Source: Eledone cirrhosa (Eukaryota; Mollusca; Cephalopoda; Octopoda; Eledonidae). Taken from it: a DNA stretch of 64,000 bases. The DNA lies in assembly GCA_964016885.1 (NCBI GenBank), contig OZ024744.1, positions 65,821,235-65,885,234 of the forward strand. The letters run 5' to 3'. Within the stretch, counting starts at the first letter, position 1. Each line of letters opens with the position of its first letter. Positions 32,501 through 38,021 of this stretch are shown piece by piece. Position numbers and translations under genes: made by a program. Below the pieces are notes generated by a model that saw nothing but the letters and a program-made list of their open reading frames with translations, searched no databases and had not been told where the DNA came from.

Positions 32501-34168
32501 GCAAGTGTGTATGTGTATATGAATACATTTATATGTATGAGTATATAAATATAAACACACAAACACAGACACACTTACAGAAATACACACTCACAGACAT
32601 ACATTCACACAAACATACATACACACAAACACACACATACATATGCACACACACACATACATTCACATAAACACATACATTCACACAAACACACACACAC
32701 ACATACATTCACACACACATACATACATACACACAAACACACACATACATTCACACAAACACTCACATACATTCACACAAACACACTCACATTCACTTAC
32801 ACAAACACACACATATATACACATACACTCACGCACAGCGTAGTTTATTTCACCATCCCCTTCCTTCCTTTTAGACACACATACATTCACACAAGTAGCA
32901 GACGTCAAGAGAGAGGAGTAGTATGAGGTAGTCAAACTACTCCTCTCTCTCTTTATGTGTTGTGTCAGAATCACAGAAATTTACATATAGATTTGATTGC
33001 ATCTGTTTATGTTCAGAGTTAGAATCCTGTTGAAATCAACATTCCCTTTCATCCCACTGGGGATAAGAACCATTCAATTTTTGCAATCAATCTTATTGAC
33101 AGTTTTCTTCACACAGAAAAAAAAAAAAAAAAATGCCTGGCCTTCCTTGTACCAGTGTAAGAAATGCACATTATCCTGGCAGAAATCAATGAGGGTTTTG
33201 TTTCGGTCATAATAGCATCATAATAAGTTTTAAATTTAGGCACAAGGCCAGCAATTTGGGGAAAAGGATAAGTCGATTAAATCAGTCCCAGTAATTTACT
33301 GGTGATTTATTTTATCGACCCCACACTCACCAGAAGGATGAAATGCAAAGTTGACCTTGGCAGGATTTGAACTCAGAACATAAAATGCTGTAACTAAATG
33401 CTGCAAAGTATTTTGCTTGACACTCTAATGGTACTACCAATCATTCTACTACAATTGCAGTCTTTTATCTTTGATCCAATATTGCATAACAGATCAAGGA
33501 TTTACAGAGGATATGCATAGACTGGAGCAACCATGAAGCAACCATGTTTTGTTGGATATGTAATGTAAATATGAGAGAAAGGCAGAGCTTAGATGAACTG
33601 AGAGAGAAGCTGGGTTTAAGGGGCATCCGGGATGGTGTGAAGAAAAGAAGACTGTGTTTAGTTACAGAATTTTATGTTCTGAGTTCAAATCCTGCAGAGG
33701 TCAACTTTGCATTTCATCTTTTTTTTTTTGAGGGTTGGGGTTGATAAAATAAATCACCAGTAAATTACTGGACATGTGATGTGCACGGACAATGACTGAT
33801 GGGTGAAAAAATGTTAGGAAATCACAGTGGAAGGAAGCCACAGTAGAGGATTACCATGAAAGACCTGGGCAGAGGTTGCGTACATAAATTGTACATAAAT
33901 TCGTACATAAATTGTATTGAAGGATATAGTTGGGTAGAATTAAAGTTGGAAGTTTTCTTTTATTTCTTACCTTGAGCAACATCAGCTAAAAGATCCTTGA
34001 GACACTCTTGCTTCCCTGATACCTCAACTGCTGACACACGGACGGAAAATCGGGCCCCTGTTGCATCTCTATGTTCATCAATGAGACGAAAGAGCCAAGC
34101 AATGGCACAAGGAATAAGACCTAATGTTTGAGGTGATTGATCTTTACCAAACATTGTGTGTGATTTGC
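4081..34168 (-). CDS. KIF26: KIF26-family atypical kinesin (eight exons, 5' and 3' incomplete)
   Basis: Spliced gene joined from eight exons with GT-AG borders and matching phases, about 1,557 codons. It starts at GKSHTMFG (second half of the P-loop) and includes [45 protein letters not shown] and IHRLRRRK, all hallmarks of KIF26A/KIF26B/VAB-8. The tail has the family signatures EQSCDTVIY and ELTDNEGPP and ends in a charged coiled coil. Known for the family: KIF26 proteins bind microtubules, lack normal ATPase cycling and act in signalling and cell or axon migration (VAB-8 in nematodes, KIF26A in enteric neurons, KIF26B in Wnt5a-Ror signalling). Seen here: canonical switch I (NxxSSRSH) and switch II (DLAGSE) are both replaced. 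Inferred: the same non-motile scaffold role. Missing: all sequence before the P-loop, and at least one exon after 4081. One KIF26 gene in a mollusc could be ancestral to both vertebrate paralogs, so the A/B suffix is left off. Confidence 0.93.
4235..4302. repeat. (GA)n microsatellite
   Basis: An uninterrupted AG dinucleotide run of about 68 bp, 34 bp upstream (gene sense) of a KIF26 acceptor. Confidence 0.97.
4303..5275. other. Intronic, mostly unrecognised
   Basis: Contains two weakly similar ~120-bp stretches near 4560-4690 and 4720-4850 (caccacctctaagtaattgt versus ataccacctcaaggtgattg). No coding signal. Confidence 0.4.
5276..5395 (-). repeat. SINE-I relic
   Basis: A worn minus copy: gatactttctttattaactc, gaatgaaaggcaaag and aagatttgaacccagaacac (reverse B box). 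Confidence 0.6.
6060..6401. repeat. ~40-bp minisatellite, left part
   Basis: About 8-9 copies of a 38-40 bp unit with core acacatctaggaccacatac then aacacataagcaggta. The same array resumes at 7435 after the RT fragment. Confidence 0.92.
6402..7434 (+). pseudogene. LINE-E reverse transcriptase fragment inside hAT
   Basis: A non-LTR reverse transcriptase piece. The frame from 6549 to 7208 has [18 protein letters not shown] (RT motif before the catalytic site), [10 protein letters not shown] (catalytic YADD-type box), then [16 protein letters not shown]. After a stop it continues in the same style as GHAHRHPEL and [11 protein letters not shown]. It lacks the endonuclease, the N-terminal RT motifs and any 3' UTR, so both ends are cut within coding sequence. 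The related copy at 45471-46063 has the same family motifs. Confidence 0.9.
7435..7583. repeat. ~40-bp minisatellite, right part
   Basis: About 3.5 more copies of the unit at 6060-6401 (acatctaggactacatacaa). It starts with the same 13 bp, atacaaacatcta, that precedes the RT fragment at 6389-6401. Confidence 0.9.
7586..8638 (+). pseudogene. hAT transposase (ZBED/SCAND3-like), frameshifted
   Basis: Similarity is recognisable across three reading segments. First, [20 protein letters not shown] (the TDGAxxMxG-type block around the second catalytic Asp). Second, from 7698, [17 protein letters not shown], then [20 protein letters not shown]. Third, from 8225, [20 protein letters not shown] and [19 protein letters not shown], the hAT C-terminal dimerisation region. 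At least one frameshift (near 7680) and in-frame stops near 7968 and 8120 break it. It is most like the transposase-derived SCAND3/ZBED5/FAM200 proteins, but its place inside intact hAT ends marks it as the element's own dead transposase, not a host gene. Confidence 0.85.
8639..9265. other. hAT 3' non-coding region
   Basis: AT-rich sequence between the transposase remnant and the right terminal repeat. It contains gggggcgtttcgtg at 9222, which echoes the ggggcgtttt motif near the left end (5610). Confidence 0.6.
9446..9642 (-). repeat. SINE-I copy
   Basis: Minus orientation: tail aatttggggagaagggaaaa, body ctttattttatcgacccc, reverse B box gggatttgaactcagaac and head actgatactgtcaatccaac. 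Confidence 0.85.
9770..9985 (-). repeat. SINE-like family Y copy
   Basis: Shares gctgagcattccacagacac, ttccagttgtttgaacaac and a terminal reverse B box (ggaattgaactcatgac) with 21270-21580 and 22455-22710. Probably a third tRNA-derived family; its exact ends are uncertain. Confidence 0.55.
10038..10261 (-). CDS. KIF26: KIF26 exon: tail segment into coiled coil
   Basis: 224 nt, acceptor ttactatttcag, donor GTAAGG. It encodes [20 protein letters not shown], later [20 protein letters not shown] and [19 protein letters not shown] is a fourth, partial echo of the WVDGP motif of the previous exon. The charged end begins the C-terminal coiled coil. Phases match both sides (2 nt start, phase 0 end). 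Confidence 0.9.
10493..10824 (-). mobile_element. TTAA MITE with nested SINE-I
   Basis: TTAACCCTTTAAACCAGCCA at the left, tgctagggggTTAA at the right. A minus SINE-I fragment (10641-10745) interrupts the core. Without it the element is about the same size as the 216-bp copies. Confidence 0.8.
10641..10745 (-). repeat. SINE-I fragment nested in MITE
   Basis: ttgtttctacttttggcaca through ctttattttatcgacccc to gttaacctcggcggga; it then returns to MITE sequence (agataataatgtgagata), repeating the point of entry. Confidence 0.85.
10963..11145 (+). mobile_element. TTAA MITE, internally rearranged
   Basis: TTAACCTTTTAGCATTTA at the left, aatactaaagggTTAA at the right. The core has a local expansion of atttgatatt and lacks most of the second half, giving 183 bp. 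Confidence 0.78.
11347..11536 (-). repeat. SINE-I, near full length
   Basis: gcttctacttttggcacaag, ttattttatcgaccctg, gggatttgaactcaaatc, and the head ctaccgatactgccaatcca. Confidence 0.9.
11704..11824 (+). mobile_element. TTAA MITE, left half only
   Basis: TTAACCCTTCAACATCTACA, then the core up to acaataccttaacatcagga, where it ends abruptly. Confidence 0.7.
12113..12172. repeat. (TA)n microsatellite
   Basis: Uninterrupted TA run of about 60 bp. Confidence 0.97.
12243..12470 (+). repeat. tRNA-derived SINE, different family
   Basis: It begins with a tRNA-like stretch: gttggtgtaatggtaacaca (A-box-like) and gtgggtttgtgtcccat (B-box-like). A non-tRNA body follows (tttagtcaaatacgacataa). The tRNA part is too degenerate to be a working tRNA. 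Confidence 0.5.
12475..12551. repeat. TA-rich microsatellite
   Basis: Alternating TA with short interruptions, 54 bp from the KIF26 exon donor. Confidence 0.95.
12605..16175 (-). CDS. KIF26: KIF26 large tail exon (~1,190 codons)
   Basis: A single 3,571-nt exon, acceptor aaactttttcag before TTT-TCA, donor GTATGT after CCA-G, open throughout. Early residues are acidic and serine-rich. Residues about 41-77 contain [20 protein letters not shown] and [10 protein letters not shown], conserved in KIF26A/B. WVDGP-type motifs occur near residues 203, 220 and 290 (EQWVDGP, ELWVDGP, ERWIDGP). Residues about 860-970 hold four degenerate copies of SSPT-x-Q-A-K-x-CKGS. The end is basic and serine-rich with an [12 protein letters not shown] stretch, then [11 protein letters not shown]. 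The region is mostly low-complexity and probably disordered. Apart from the family motifs no folded domain is recognisable. Confidence 0.93.
16232..17150. repeat. TG-rich cryptic microsatellite (~0.9 kb)
   Basis: Irregular mixture of tgtg, tgtttg, tgtctg and tgtatg units. All plus-strand frames stay open for long stretches as Cys/Val-rich peptide, a product of the TG repeat and not a gene. It lies in intron, 57 bp upstream (gene sense) of the large tail exon. Confidence 0.95.
17439..17661 (-). repeat. SINE-I with ~100-bp internal foreign segment
   Basis: The SINE runs from gtttctacttttggcacaag to cgaccccgtaaggatt, is broken by about 100 bp (17519-17620) unrelated to other copies, then resumes as aaacataaaggggcgtaact. 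Confidence 0.75.
17664..17854 (-). repeat. SINE-I, near full length
   Basis: gtttcgacttttggcacaag, gggatttgaactcagtcc, and the head ctctaccgatactgccaatc. A (AAT)n tract follows. Confidence 0.9.
17878..17957 (-). repeat. SINE-I 80-bp 3' fragment
   Basis: Only the 3' segment is present (ttgtttctacttttggcaca to cgaccccgtaaggatga), between two (AAT)n runs. Confidence 0.9.
17986..18174 (-). repeat. SINE-I, near full length
   Basis: gtttctactttaggcacaag to gatactgccaatccaccgcc, followed by about 45 bp of (AAT)n. Confidence 0.92.
18218..18397 (-). repeat. SINE-I copy, longer 3' variant
   Basis: Has the gaggagggtagagtcgatta insert that some copies lack, then gggatttgaactcagaacg. Confidence 0.9.
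18398..18744. other. KIF26 intron, nothing recognised
   Basis: Unique AT-rich intron sequence before the exon at 18745. Confidence 0.5.
18745..18907 (-). CDS. KIF26: KIF26 exon: end of motor domain
   Basis: 163 nt, acceptor aatttttccag, donor GTAACA. It encodes [14 protein letters not shown], then [20 protein letters not shown] and [15 protein letters not shown]. This is the alpha-5 to alpha-6 end of a kinesin head. Conventional kinesins have (N)xRAK here; the [10 protein letters not shown](R/K)K ending is typical of KIF26. It ends in phase 0, matching the large tail exon. Confidence 0.95.
18908..19440. other. KIF26 intron, A-rich, nothing recognised
   Basis: Contains poly-A/aaat runs at 18950-19010. 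No exon or repeat family seen. Confidence 0.5.
19446..19595. repeat. (GA)n-(TA)n-(GA)n compound microsatellite
   Basis: GA run, a 34-bp TA run, then a second GA run. Confidence 0.95.
19873..20482 (-). pseudogene. LINE-A 3' end, C-terminal fragment
   Basis: On the minus strand it encodes the LINE-A C-terminus with [40 protein letters not shown] and RRSRGRP, then the tail ending cctgcttgtaagggtggggc (reverse) and a (CAT)n run. It matches 53400-54080 in content and order. Frameshifts are present. RT motifs and zinc finger are absent, as in a 5'-truncated retrocopy. Confidence 0.85.
20503..20880 (-). repeat. LINE-B 3' UTR / related SINE body
   Basis: (CAT)n, then ttaacgtccatcttccatgc, tggatgcccttcctaacacc and tacacggccacacacagtgt. 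It corresponds to the 3' UTR of the LINE-B copies at 47938, 54127 and 56265. Confidence 0.75.
20881..21180. other. TA/CA and GA microsatellites, then unique DNA
   Basis: Short TA/CA run at 20881-20915, GA-rich to 21000, then unremarkable intron. Confidence 0.6.
21265..21580 (-). repeat. SINE-like family Y copy
   Basis: gttccagctgtttgatcaac, gagcattccacagacaagtg, and at the right end ggtgggattgaacccgagtc as reverse B box. Related to 9770 and 22455. Confidence 0.55.
21586..21701. mobile_element. Second TTAA MITE, 116 bp
   Basis: Left end TTAACCTTTAGCATGCTGAA; the right end reads, in reverse complement, TTAACCTTCAGCATGTTGT. TTAA stands at both ends. Shares the TTAACC(C)TTTAGCAT start with the 216-bp family but has a different interior. 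Confidence 0.7.
21702..22450. other. KIF26 intron, short direct repeat only
   Basis: A 20+ bp sequence, tttggaaacattttttcatg, is duplicated in tandem near 22191-22240. No gene seen. Confidence 0.6.
22455..22712 (-). repeat. SINE-like family Y copy, worn
   Basis: ataagtggctgagtattcca and tcaacatggaacaacatatg correspond to 21290-21350. The right end has a weak remnant of the B box. Confidence 0.5.
22720..23065 (-). repeat. Family Z SINE/LINE tail
   Basis: (CCT/CAT)n, then gtccactttacctgctagca, agaccaagtcaatactgaag and ggtttgatgccctttctatc. Shared with 50703-50995. A distant relative of the SINE-II/LINE-B tails. Confidence 0.6.
23274..23545 (+). repeat. SINE-II 3' half
   Basis: aagtggacgtgtaggtgcca, ccggcatccagctgtagaaa, and a tail ccatgctagcatggaaaaac with a (GAT)n end. 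This copy has the LINE-B-type tail on a SINE-II body; the copy at 48640 is alike. Confidence 0.8.
23550..23665 (+). repeat. SINE-I fragment
   Basis: tgttctggctctttgcaccc, gagttcaaatcccgctg (B box), and a degraded body. Confidence 0.65.
23970..24322 (+). repeat. SINE-II, full length
   Basis: Head ggaggcacatggcttagtgg, B-box-like gagttcaattctcag, ttgagcaagacactttattt, the body gtgttaggaagggcatccag and a tail cccacccttgcaagcaagga with (GAT)n. Reference copy for the family. Confidence 0.92.
24419..24563 (-). CDS. KIF26: KIF26 exon: switch II and alpha-4
   Basis: 145 nt, acceptor gatttag, donor GTAATA. It encodes [20 protein letters not shown], then [18 protein letters not shown] and HIPHR (last codon split). 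The canonical switch II DLAGSE is replaced by DLGSC: the catalytic Glu and the alanine-glycine pair are not present. Alpha-4 and the HIPxR(D) microtubule-facing element are kept. Confidence 0.95.
24716..24926 (+). repeat. SINE-I copy, plus strand
   Basis: gcagattagcagaattgtta, gagttcaaatcccactgaag (B box) and gctggccttgtacctaaatc. Confidence 0.8.
25000..25485. other. KIF26 intron, nothing recognised
   Basis: No exon, repeat family or RNA gene recognised. Short open frames lack known motifs. Confidence 0.5.
25486..25640 (-). repeat. SINE-I copy
   Basis: ttgtttctacttttggtaca, gggatttgaactcagacc and ggaaagcatggcgtc; the last part of the head is missing. Confidence 0.88.
25652..25795 (-). repeat. 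SINE-I copy, second in series
   Basis: A (AAT)n tract, then ttcttgtataggcacaaggc and gggaggagggaaaagtcaat to ggcgggatttgaactcatg. Inserted next to the copy at 25486, same orientation. Confidence 0.85.
25800..25985 (-). repeat. LINE-B 3' UTR fragment
   Basis: (GAT/CAT)n, gtccattttccatgctagca and ctggatgcccttcctaacac. Confidence 0.75.
26041..26498. other. KIF26 intron, nothing recognised
   Basis: Unique sequence before the exon at 26499. Confidence 0.5.
26499..26591 (-). CDS. KIF26: KIF26 exon: switch I region
   Basis: 93 nt, acceptor ttttacag, donor GTATGT. It encodes [20 protein letters not shown], then [11 protein letters not shown]. In conventional kinesins this position carries NxxSSRSHxIFTI. 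Here only the SH and the beta strand that follows remain, so the switch I residues that coordinate Mg-ATP are lost, as in other KIF26 proteins. Confidence 0.94.
26600..27040. other. KIF26 intron, nothing recognised
   Basis: Unique sequence between the exon and the 21-bp array. Confidence 0.5.
27045..27610. repeat. 21-bp minisatellite
   Basis: About 27 units alternating aggtattttgtagagaaccc(c) and aggtatttygtggtgaatct(c). Because 21 is divisible by 3, each frame repeats a 7-residue peptide (YFVENPR on plus, KYLGFST on minus), and both strands stay open for more than 170 codons. Confidence 0.95.
27808..27945 (-). repeat. SINE-II 5' half
   Basis: agagcaacatgaaataaagt, gtcttgctcaaggacacaac and the head ccaaagccatgcgcctttgt. 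Confidence 0.8.
27946..28255. other. KIF26 intron, nothing recognised
   Basis: AT-rich intron without recognised features. Confidence 0.5.
28256..28340 (-). repeat. SINE-I 85-bp 3' fragment
   Basis: ttgtttctacgttaggcaca to cgaccccgtaaggatgaa, followed by an inverted scrap, aaataaagtaccagtaatgc. Lies 703 bp from the KIF26 exon at 29043 and opposite in strand to the SINE on its other side. Confidence 0.88.
28341..28675. other. KIF26 intron, nothing recognised
   Basis: AT-rich, unremarkable. Confidence 0.5.
28676..28985. repeat. TG/TGTA microsatellite
   Basis: Mixed tgtg, gtatgt and atac repeats with a short (GAT)n at 28740. Confidence 0.9.
29043..29201 (-). CDS. KIF26: KIF26 exon: motor core, [14 protein letters not shown] block
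   Basis: 159 nt, acceptor cattgcag, donor GTGAGT. It reads [19 protein letters not shown], then [17 protein letters not shown] and ends AAIAARSTS. This block is nearly identical across KIF26 proteins and takes the place of conventional kinesin loop regions leading into switch I. The phase (starts with 2 nt of a codon, ends with 1 nt) matches both neighbours. Confidence 0.95.
29471..29663 (+). repeat. SINE-I, full length plus copy
   Basis: gggcggtggattggcagaat, gagttcaaatcccactgagg (B box), aataatgcaccagtaatgta and ccaaaagtagaaacaattat. Reference plus-strand copy. Confidence 0.93.
29664..30089. other. KIF26 intron, AT-rich
   Basis: Two copies of ctttcattaccatatttctaatgaa-like text (near 29270, 29365, 29668 and 29780) form a loose local repeat. 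A short CA run is at 29860. No gene. Confidence 0.55.
30090..30272 (-). repeat. SINE-I, near full length
   Basis: ttgtttctacttttggcaca to ctctaccgatactgccaggg. Confidence 0.92.
30283..30450 (-). repeat. SINE-I, second subfamily
   Basis: taataatggtttctgattta, gggggagtggaaaattgatt and gcgggatttgaattcagaac; has the long 3' insert. Confidence 0.88.
30452..30546 (-). repeat. SINE-I 3' fragment
   Basis: gtttctacttttggcacaag to ggatgaaaggcaaagttaac, directly abutting the previous copy. Confidence 0.9.
30548..30757 (-). repeat. SINE-I copy
   Basis: taataataatggtttctgat, gggcagggaaagacgattaa and gctctaccgatactgccaat. Confidence 0.88.
30759..30902 (-). repeat. SINE-I copy, fifth in series
   Basis: (AAT)n, ttgtttctactttaggcaca to gggatttgaactcagatcg. 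The series 30090-30902 is five same-strand copies back to back. Confidence 0.9.
30962..31480. repeat. 47-bp minisatellite
   Basis: About 10-11 units of gtggtcagaggttttggtag, gtagggcactcacagatata, ccctatt. One unit is shortened near 31025. Non-coding. Confidence 0.95.
31481..31964. other. KIF26 intron, nothing recognised
   Basis: Unique sequence after the 47-bp array. Confidence 0.5.
31965..32150 (+). pseudogene. LINE-C 3' fragment
   Basis: ggtagaattacttctccgaa, aatcactggacagattttaa and ggttgcttctgacaggacct match 59934-60165 in order. It codes for a trace of the ELLLRIE and ITGQIL C-terminal text of that LINE. Far too short to be functional. Confidence 0.75.
32151..32277. repeat. (GAG)n/(GAA)n trinucleotide tract
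   Basis: Purine-only run: gag/gac triplets, then 20 uninterrupted gaa/aga triplets. Confidence 0.97.
32480..32905. repeat. CA/TG-rich microsatellite
   Basis: TG then CA mixed units with acacacacatacattc. Also ends near a small inverted repeat, agagaggagtag / ctactcctctct (32912-32952). Confidence 0.9.
33228..33455 (-). repeat. SINE-I copy
   Basis: taggcacaaggccagcaatt, ttggcaggatttgaactcag and ggtactaccaatcattctac. Confidence 0.85.
33535..33900 (+). pseudogene. LINE-A fragment split by a SINE
   Basis: The left part encodes [20 protein letters not shown] and LGLRGI as at 53700-53810. A plus SINE-I fragment (33655-33774) follows. The right part resumes with gacatgtgatgtgcacggac and gaaagacctgggcagaggt, matching 53840-53950. 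The two LINE pieces are contiguous in the reference copy. Confidence 0.8.
33655..33774 (+). repeat. SINE-I fragment nested in LINE-A
   Basis: gagttcaaatcctgcagagg (B box) to aaatcaccagtaaattactg; the LINE resumes at once on both sides. Confidence 0.75.
33971..34168 (-). CDS. KIF26: KIF26 exon: P-loop second half to early motor core
   Basis: 198 nt. The acceptor is a tttttcctccag tract before GC-AAA-TCA (phase 1); the donor is GTAAGA after CAA-G. It encodes [17 protein letters not shown], then a segment with [10 protein letters not shown] and [10 protein letters not shown]. The first half of the P-loop must come from an exon to the right, which I could not find. GKSHTM replaces the usual GKT/GKTYTM, as in vertebrate KIF26 (GKSYTM, from memory of the family). 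Confidence 0.93.
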
Positions 34169-34274
34169 CTGGAGGAAAAAAATTAAGAAAAAGAAAAGTG
34201 AATGAGAGATAAGCATACGTAAATATCTAGTAAAGTTAATATAATGTAAAAAGTAGTGTGCTCATACAGCTGTG

Positions 34275-34490
34275 TTAACCCTTTAGCATTTACATTACTC
34301 TATATATACTATTGTATTTTTGCAGTCACGGCTTTATCTCACATAATATTGAATCTATGAGATTTTTATATTATTTATTTTGAGAACAATACCTTAACAT
34401 CTGTATGAGTGGCCAGTTATAGCTGGTTTGAACAGAAAGAGGTGAGAGAATTCTGGTTGGATATGGCCAGTTTAAATGCTTAAGTGTTAA
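34275..34490 (+). mobile_element. TTAA MITE, complete 216-bp copy
   Basis: TTAACCCTTTAGCATTTACA at the left, TTTAAATGCTTAAGTGTTAA at the right. Same length as the 3025 copy and collinear with it throughout. It lies just upstream (gene sense) of the P-loop exon. Confidence 0.85.
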
Positions 34491-34905
34491 AGACATGGCA
34501 ACATCCATAGTGCTGGTACTATAATAAAATTTACTCAGTAGAGTGCAGGAATCCCTGGCCTGCTTGAGTACTCATTAAAATATGAAAATGTTAGTAAGGG
34601 TCCATTTGAGAGGCCAATAGCTAAGCTTGAGTACGGACTCAGTCTGTGTTGTCCCATCTAACCTTTACAAACAAGCAGGGACCTCGTTTGCCTTAAAAAT
34701 GTGAGGGGGACAAACCAACATTTGTTGATTCTTAAAGGAGTATAAATTACTTATGGTGCCTTTCCTGGACCCTATCACATAAGTAATATTTTACACTAAT
34801 TAAATTTTATATATTCAAATGAAGTTCAGATATAAAAAAAATAAGCTTAAAAAGAATTTATTATATCAAATAAACAAAAAGTAAAACATAGACATTTGAA
34901 AAAGT
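34491..34905. other. Unique intronic DNA
   Basis: No exon or repeat recognised. The KIF26 exon before the P-loop, needed to the right of 34168, was looked for here and not seen. Confidence 0.5.
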
Positions 34906-34912
34906 GTGTATG

Positions 34913-34948
34913 TGTGGGGTGGGGTGGGGTGGGTGGGGGGTGGGGGGC
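34913..34948 (+). other. G-run cluster, potential quadruplex
   Basis: Six consecutive G-runs of 3-6 bases separated by single T (gtggggtggggtggggtggg, then tggggggtgggggg). Confidence 0.85.
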
Positions 34949-35035
34949 TTGTCCCCTGGTACCCCTCTGTGTTAAGGCCCTTGCAAACAAGGAAGAAATG
35001 GATGCTGAATGATGATAAATATTTACATACATATT

Positions 35036-35310
35036 TACACACACACACGCACACGCACATACACACACAAATATATAAACAGAAACACAAACAAAAACAC
35101 AGACACACATACAAACAAGGACACACATATATACATTAATATATATATATATGTCTACACATATATACACAAACATACTCACACACACACATACTCACTC
35201 ACACATGCAGCCACACATGGAAATATATAAATATATACACATATATATACACATAAACACACATACCCTTTCAAATATGCATACAAGTACATAAATACAT
35301 GTATCTATTA
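35036..35310. repeat. CA/TA microsatellite
   Basis: Mixed acacac, acatac and atatat units. Confidence 0.92.
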
Positions 35311-35486
35311 AGTTCCGGTTAACTGTTGCAGCCAGTCATTGGTGACGTTTGTCTGTGTGTCCATCATCGTATTTCAGTGGGTCAACCACCTGAGGACAGG
35401 AGAGGAGGGCCATACGATGCAGCACACTGCCTTGTTTGCCCTCTACTACCCAACCAGTGCAGCTTAAAAGATTTCGCAGAATTTAA

Positions 35487-35684
35487 TAATTGTTTCTACT
35501 TTTTGGCACAAGGCCAGCAATTACCCAGTGCATTACTGGTACTTTATTTTATCGACCCCGTAAGGATGAAAGGCAAAGTCAACCTCGGCGGGATTTGAAC
35601 TCAGATCGTTAAGGGCCGTAACTCTATGCGTCAAAGCATGGCGTCCGACTCTCTACCGATACTGCCAATCCACCGCCTTTTATT
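35487..35684 (-). repeat. SINE-I, near full length
   Basis: ttgtttctactttttggcac to ctaccgatactgccaatcca. Confidence 0.93.
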
Positions 35685-35865
35685 TATAATAATGCAAAGG
35701 ACTGTGTAAGGAAATGGGAAACTGTCATATAACCACATGCTTCGAAGATACGAAAAGAAGAAGTGGGTCTTAGAAATATTTGGCAGGGCCCATCTCCTCT
35801 CCAAGTAATACATATATAGATTCATACAAATAATAGGATTTATTTTAAAAACACGCTGACGCATA

Positions 35866-36785
35866 TGTGTATGTGTGTGTGTATGTGTGTGGGTATGTGT
35901 ATGTGTACGTGCATGTGTGTATATGCATATACATACATTTATATGTATGAGTATATAAATATAAACATGCAAACATAGACACACTTACAAAAATGCTCAC
36001 TCATAGACACACATCCACACAAATACACATACATCCACACAAATACAAACACATACATACATCCACACAAACACACACATACATCCACACAAATACACAT
36101 ACATCTACAGAAACACACACATTCATCCACACAAACACACACATACATCCACACAAACACACATACATCCACACAAACACACACATACATCCACACAAAC
36201 ACACACATACAACCACACAAACACACACATACATCCACACAAACACACACATACATCCACACAAACACACACATACATCCACACAAACACACACATACAT
36301 CCACACAAACACACACATACAACCACACAAACACACACATACATCCACACAAACACACACATACATCCACACAAACACACACATACATCCACACAAACAC
36401 ACACATACATCCACACAAACACACACATACATCCACACAAACACACATACAACCACACAAACACACACATACATCCACACAAACACACACATACATCCAC
36501 ACAAACACACACATACATCCACACAAACACACACATACATCCACACAAACACACACATACAACCACACAAACACACACATACATCCACACAAACACACAC
36601 ATACATCCACACAAACACACACATACATCCACACAAACACACACATACATCCACACAAACACACACATACATCCACACAAACACACACATACATCCACAC
36701 AAACACACACATACATCCACACAAACACACACATACATCCACACAAACACACACATACATCCACACAAACACATACACACATGCA
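35866..36785. repeat. 20-bp CA-rich minisatellite
   Basis: After a TG run, about 35 units of acacacatacatccacacaa with few variants (aaccacac in some). 60 bp (three units) equal 20 codons, so all six frames stay open as His/Thr- or Cys/Val-rich peptide. Non-coding. Confidence 0.95.
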
Positions 36786-36824
36786 TTATATGATGGACGG
36801 ACAGATGGAAGTTGCTCAAATTTA

Positions 36825-37345
36825 TACAAATACGCACACACAGACACAGTGACAACACACACACAGACACAGTAACAACACACACACAGACACAGTAACA
36901 ACACACATACATACACAGACACAGTGACAACCACACACAGACACAGTGACAACCACACACACAGACACAGTGACAACACACACACAGACACAGTAACAAC
37001 ACACATACATACACAGACACAGTGACAACCACACACAGACACAGTAACAACCACACACACAGACACAGTGACAACCACACACAGACACAGTGACAACCAC
37101 ACACAGACACAGTGACAACACACACACACACACAGACACAGTGACAACCACACACACAGACACAGTGACAACCACACACAGACACAGTGACAACCACACA
37201 CAGACACAGTGACAACACACACACACACACAGACACAGTGACAACCACACACACAGACACAGTGACAACCACACACAGACACAGTGACAACCACACACAG
37301 ACACAACACACACACACACACATACACAGTGACAACCACACACAG
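36825..37345. repeat. CA-rich array with cagacacagtgacaac unit
   Basis: About 25 irregular units of acacagacacagtgacaacc. Confidence 0.93.
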
Positions 37346-37915
37346 ACACGAGCCCCACTCCAGATACAGATACAGACACAAATGCAAACAATCCACTACC
37401 AAACATATACACACACAACATATAGACACAACATACACGTACACAACACATACACACAAAACACACACACACGCAACATACAGACACAACGCACACACAC
37501 AACACATACACACACCACACACAATATACACACAACATGCACATACAACACACACACAACATATTCACACAACATACACACACATACACATCCACACAAC
37601 ATACACATCCACACACACATACAACACACACACACACACATACAGTTACAACCAAACACTGTCACAAGCCCCCCTAAGATGAAGATACTGACACAAATAC
37701 AAACATCCCACCACCAACATACACACACACACTCTGTCTTTCTCTCTCTCTCACATACACACTCTCTCTCTCACATGCATACACTCACACTCTCTCTCAC
37801 ACACACATACACACACTCTCTCTCTCTCACATGCATACACTCACGCTCTGACACACACACACTCTTTCTCTCACACGTGCAGACACACACACCACATACA
37901 CGCACACACATTTTG
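37346..37915. repeat. CA/CT-rich microsatellite region
   Basis: Irregular acaac, cacaca and ctctct runs. Confidence 0.9.
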
Positions 37916-38021
37916 TTGAGTTGCTATTCAAAATTTTCTGTTTCTAATTCTCATGCAACTGGTTAACTAACTATAAATATAATTAAATGAAATAATTATT
38001 TTATGTTATTTATTACATAAA

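Noticed and set aside
35939..37655. Long open frames of Cys/Val or His/Thr peptide
   Set aside because: They are translations of 20-bp and CA repeats; all frames on both strands are open in the same place, with no start, splice or domain evidence.
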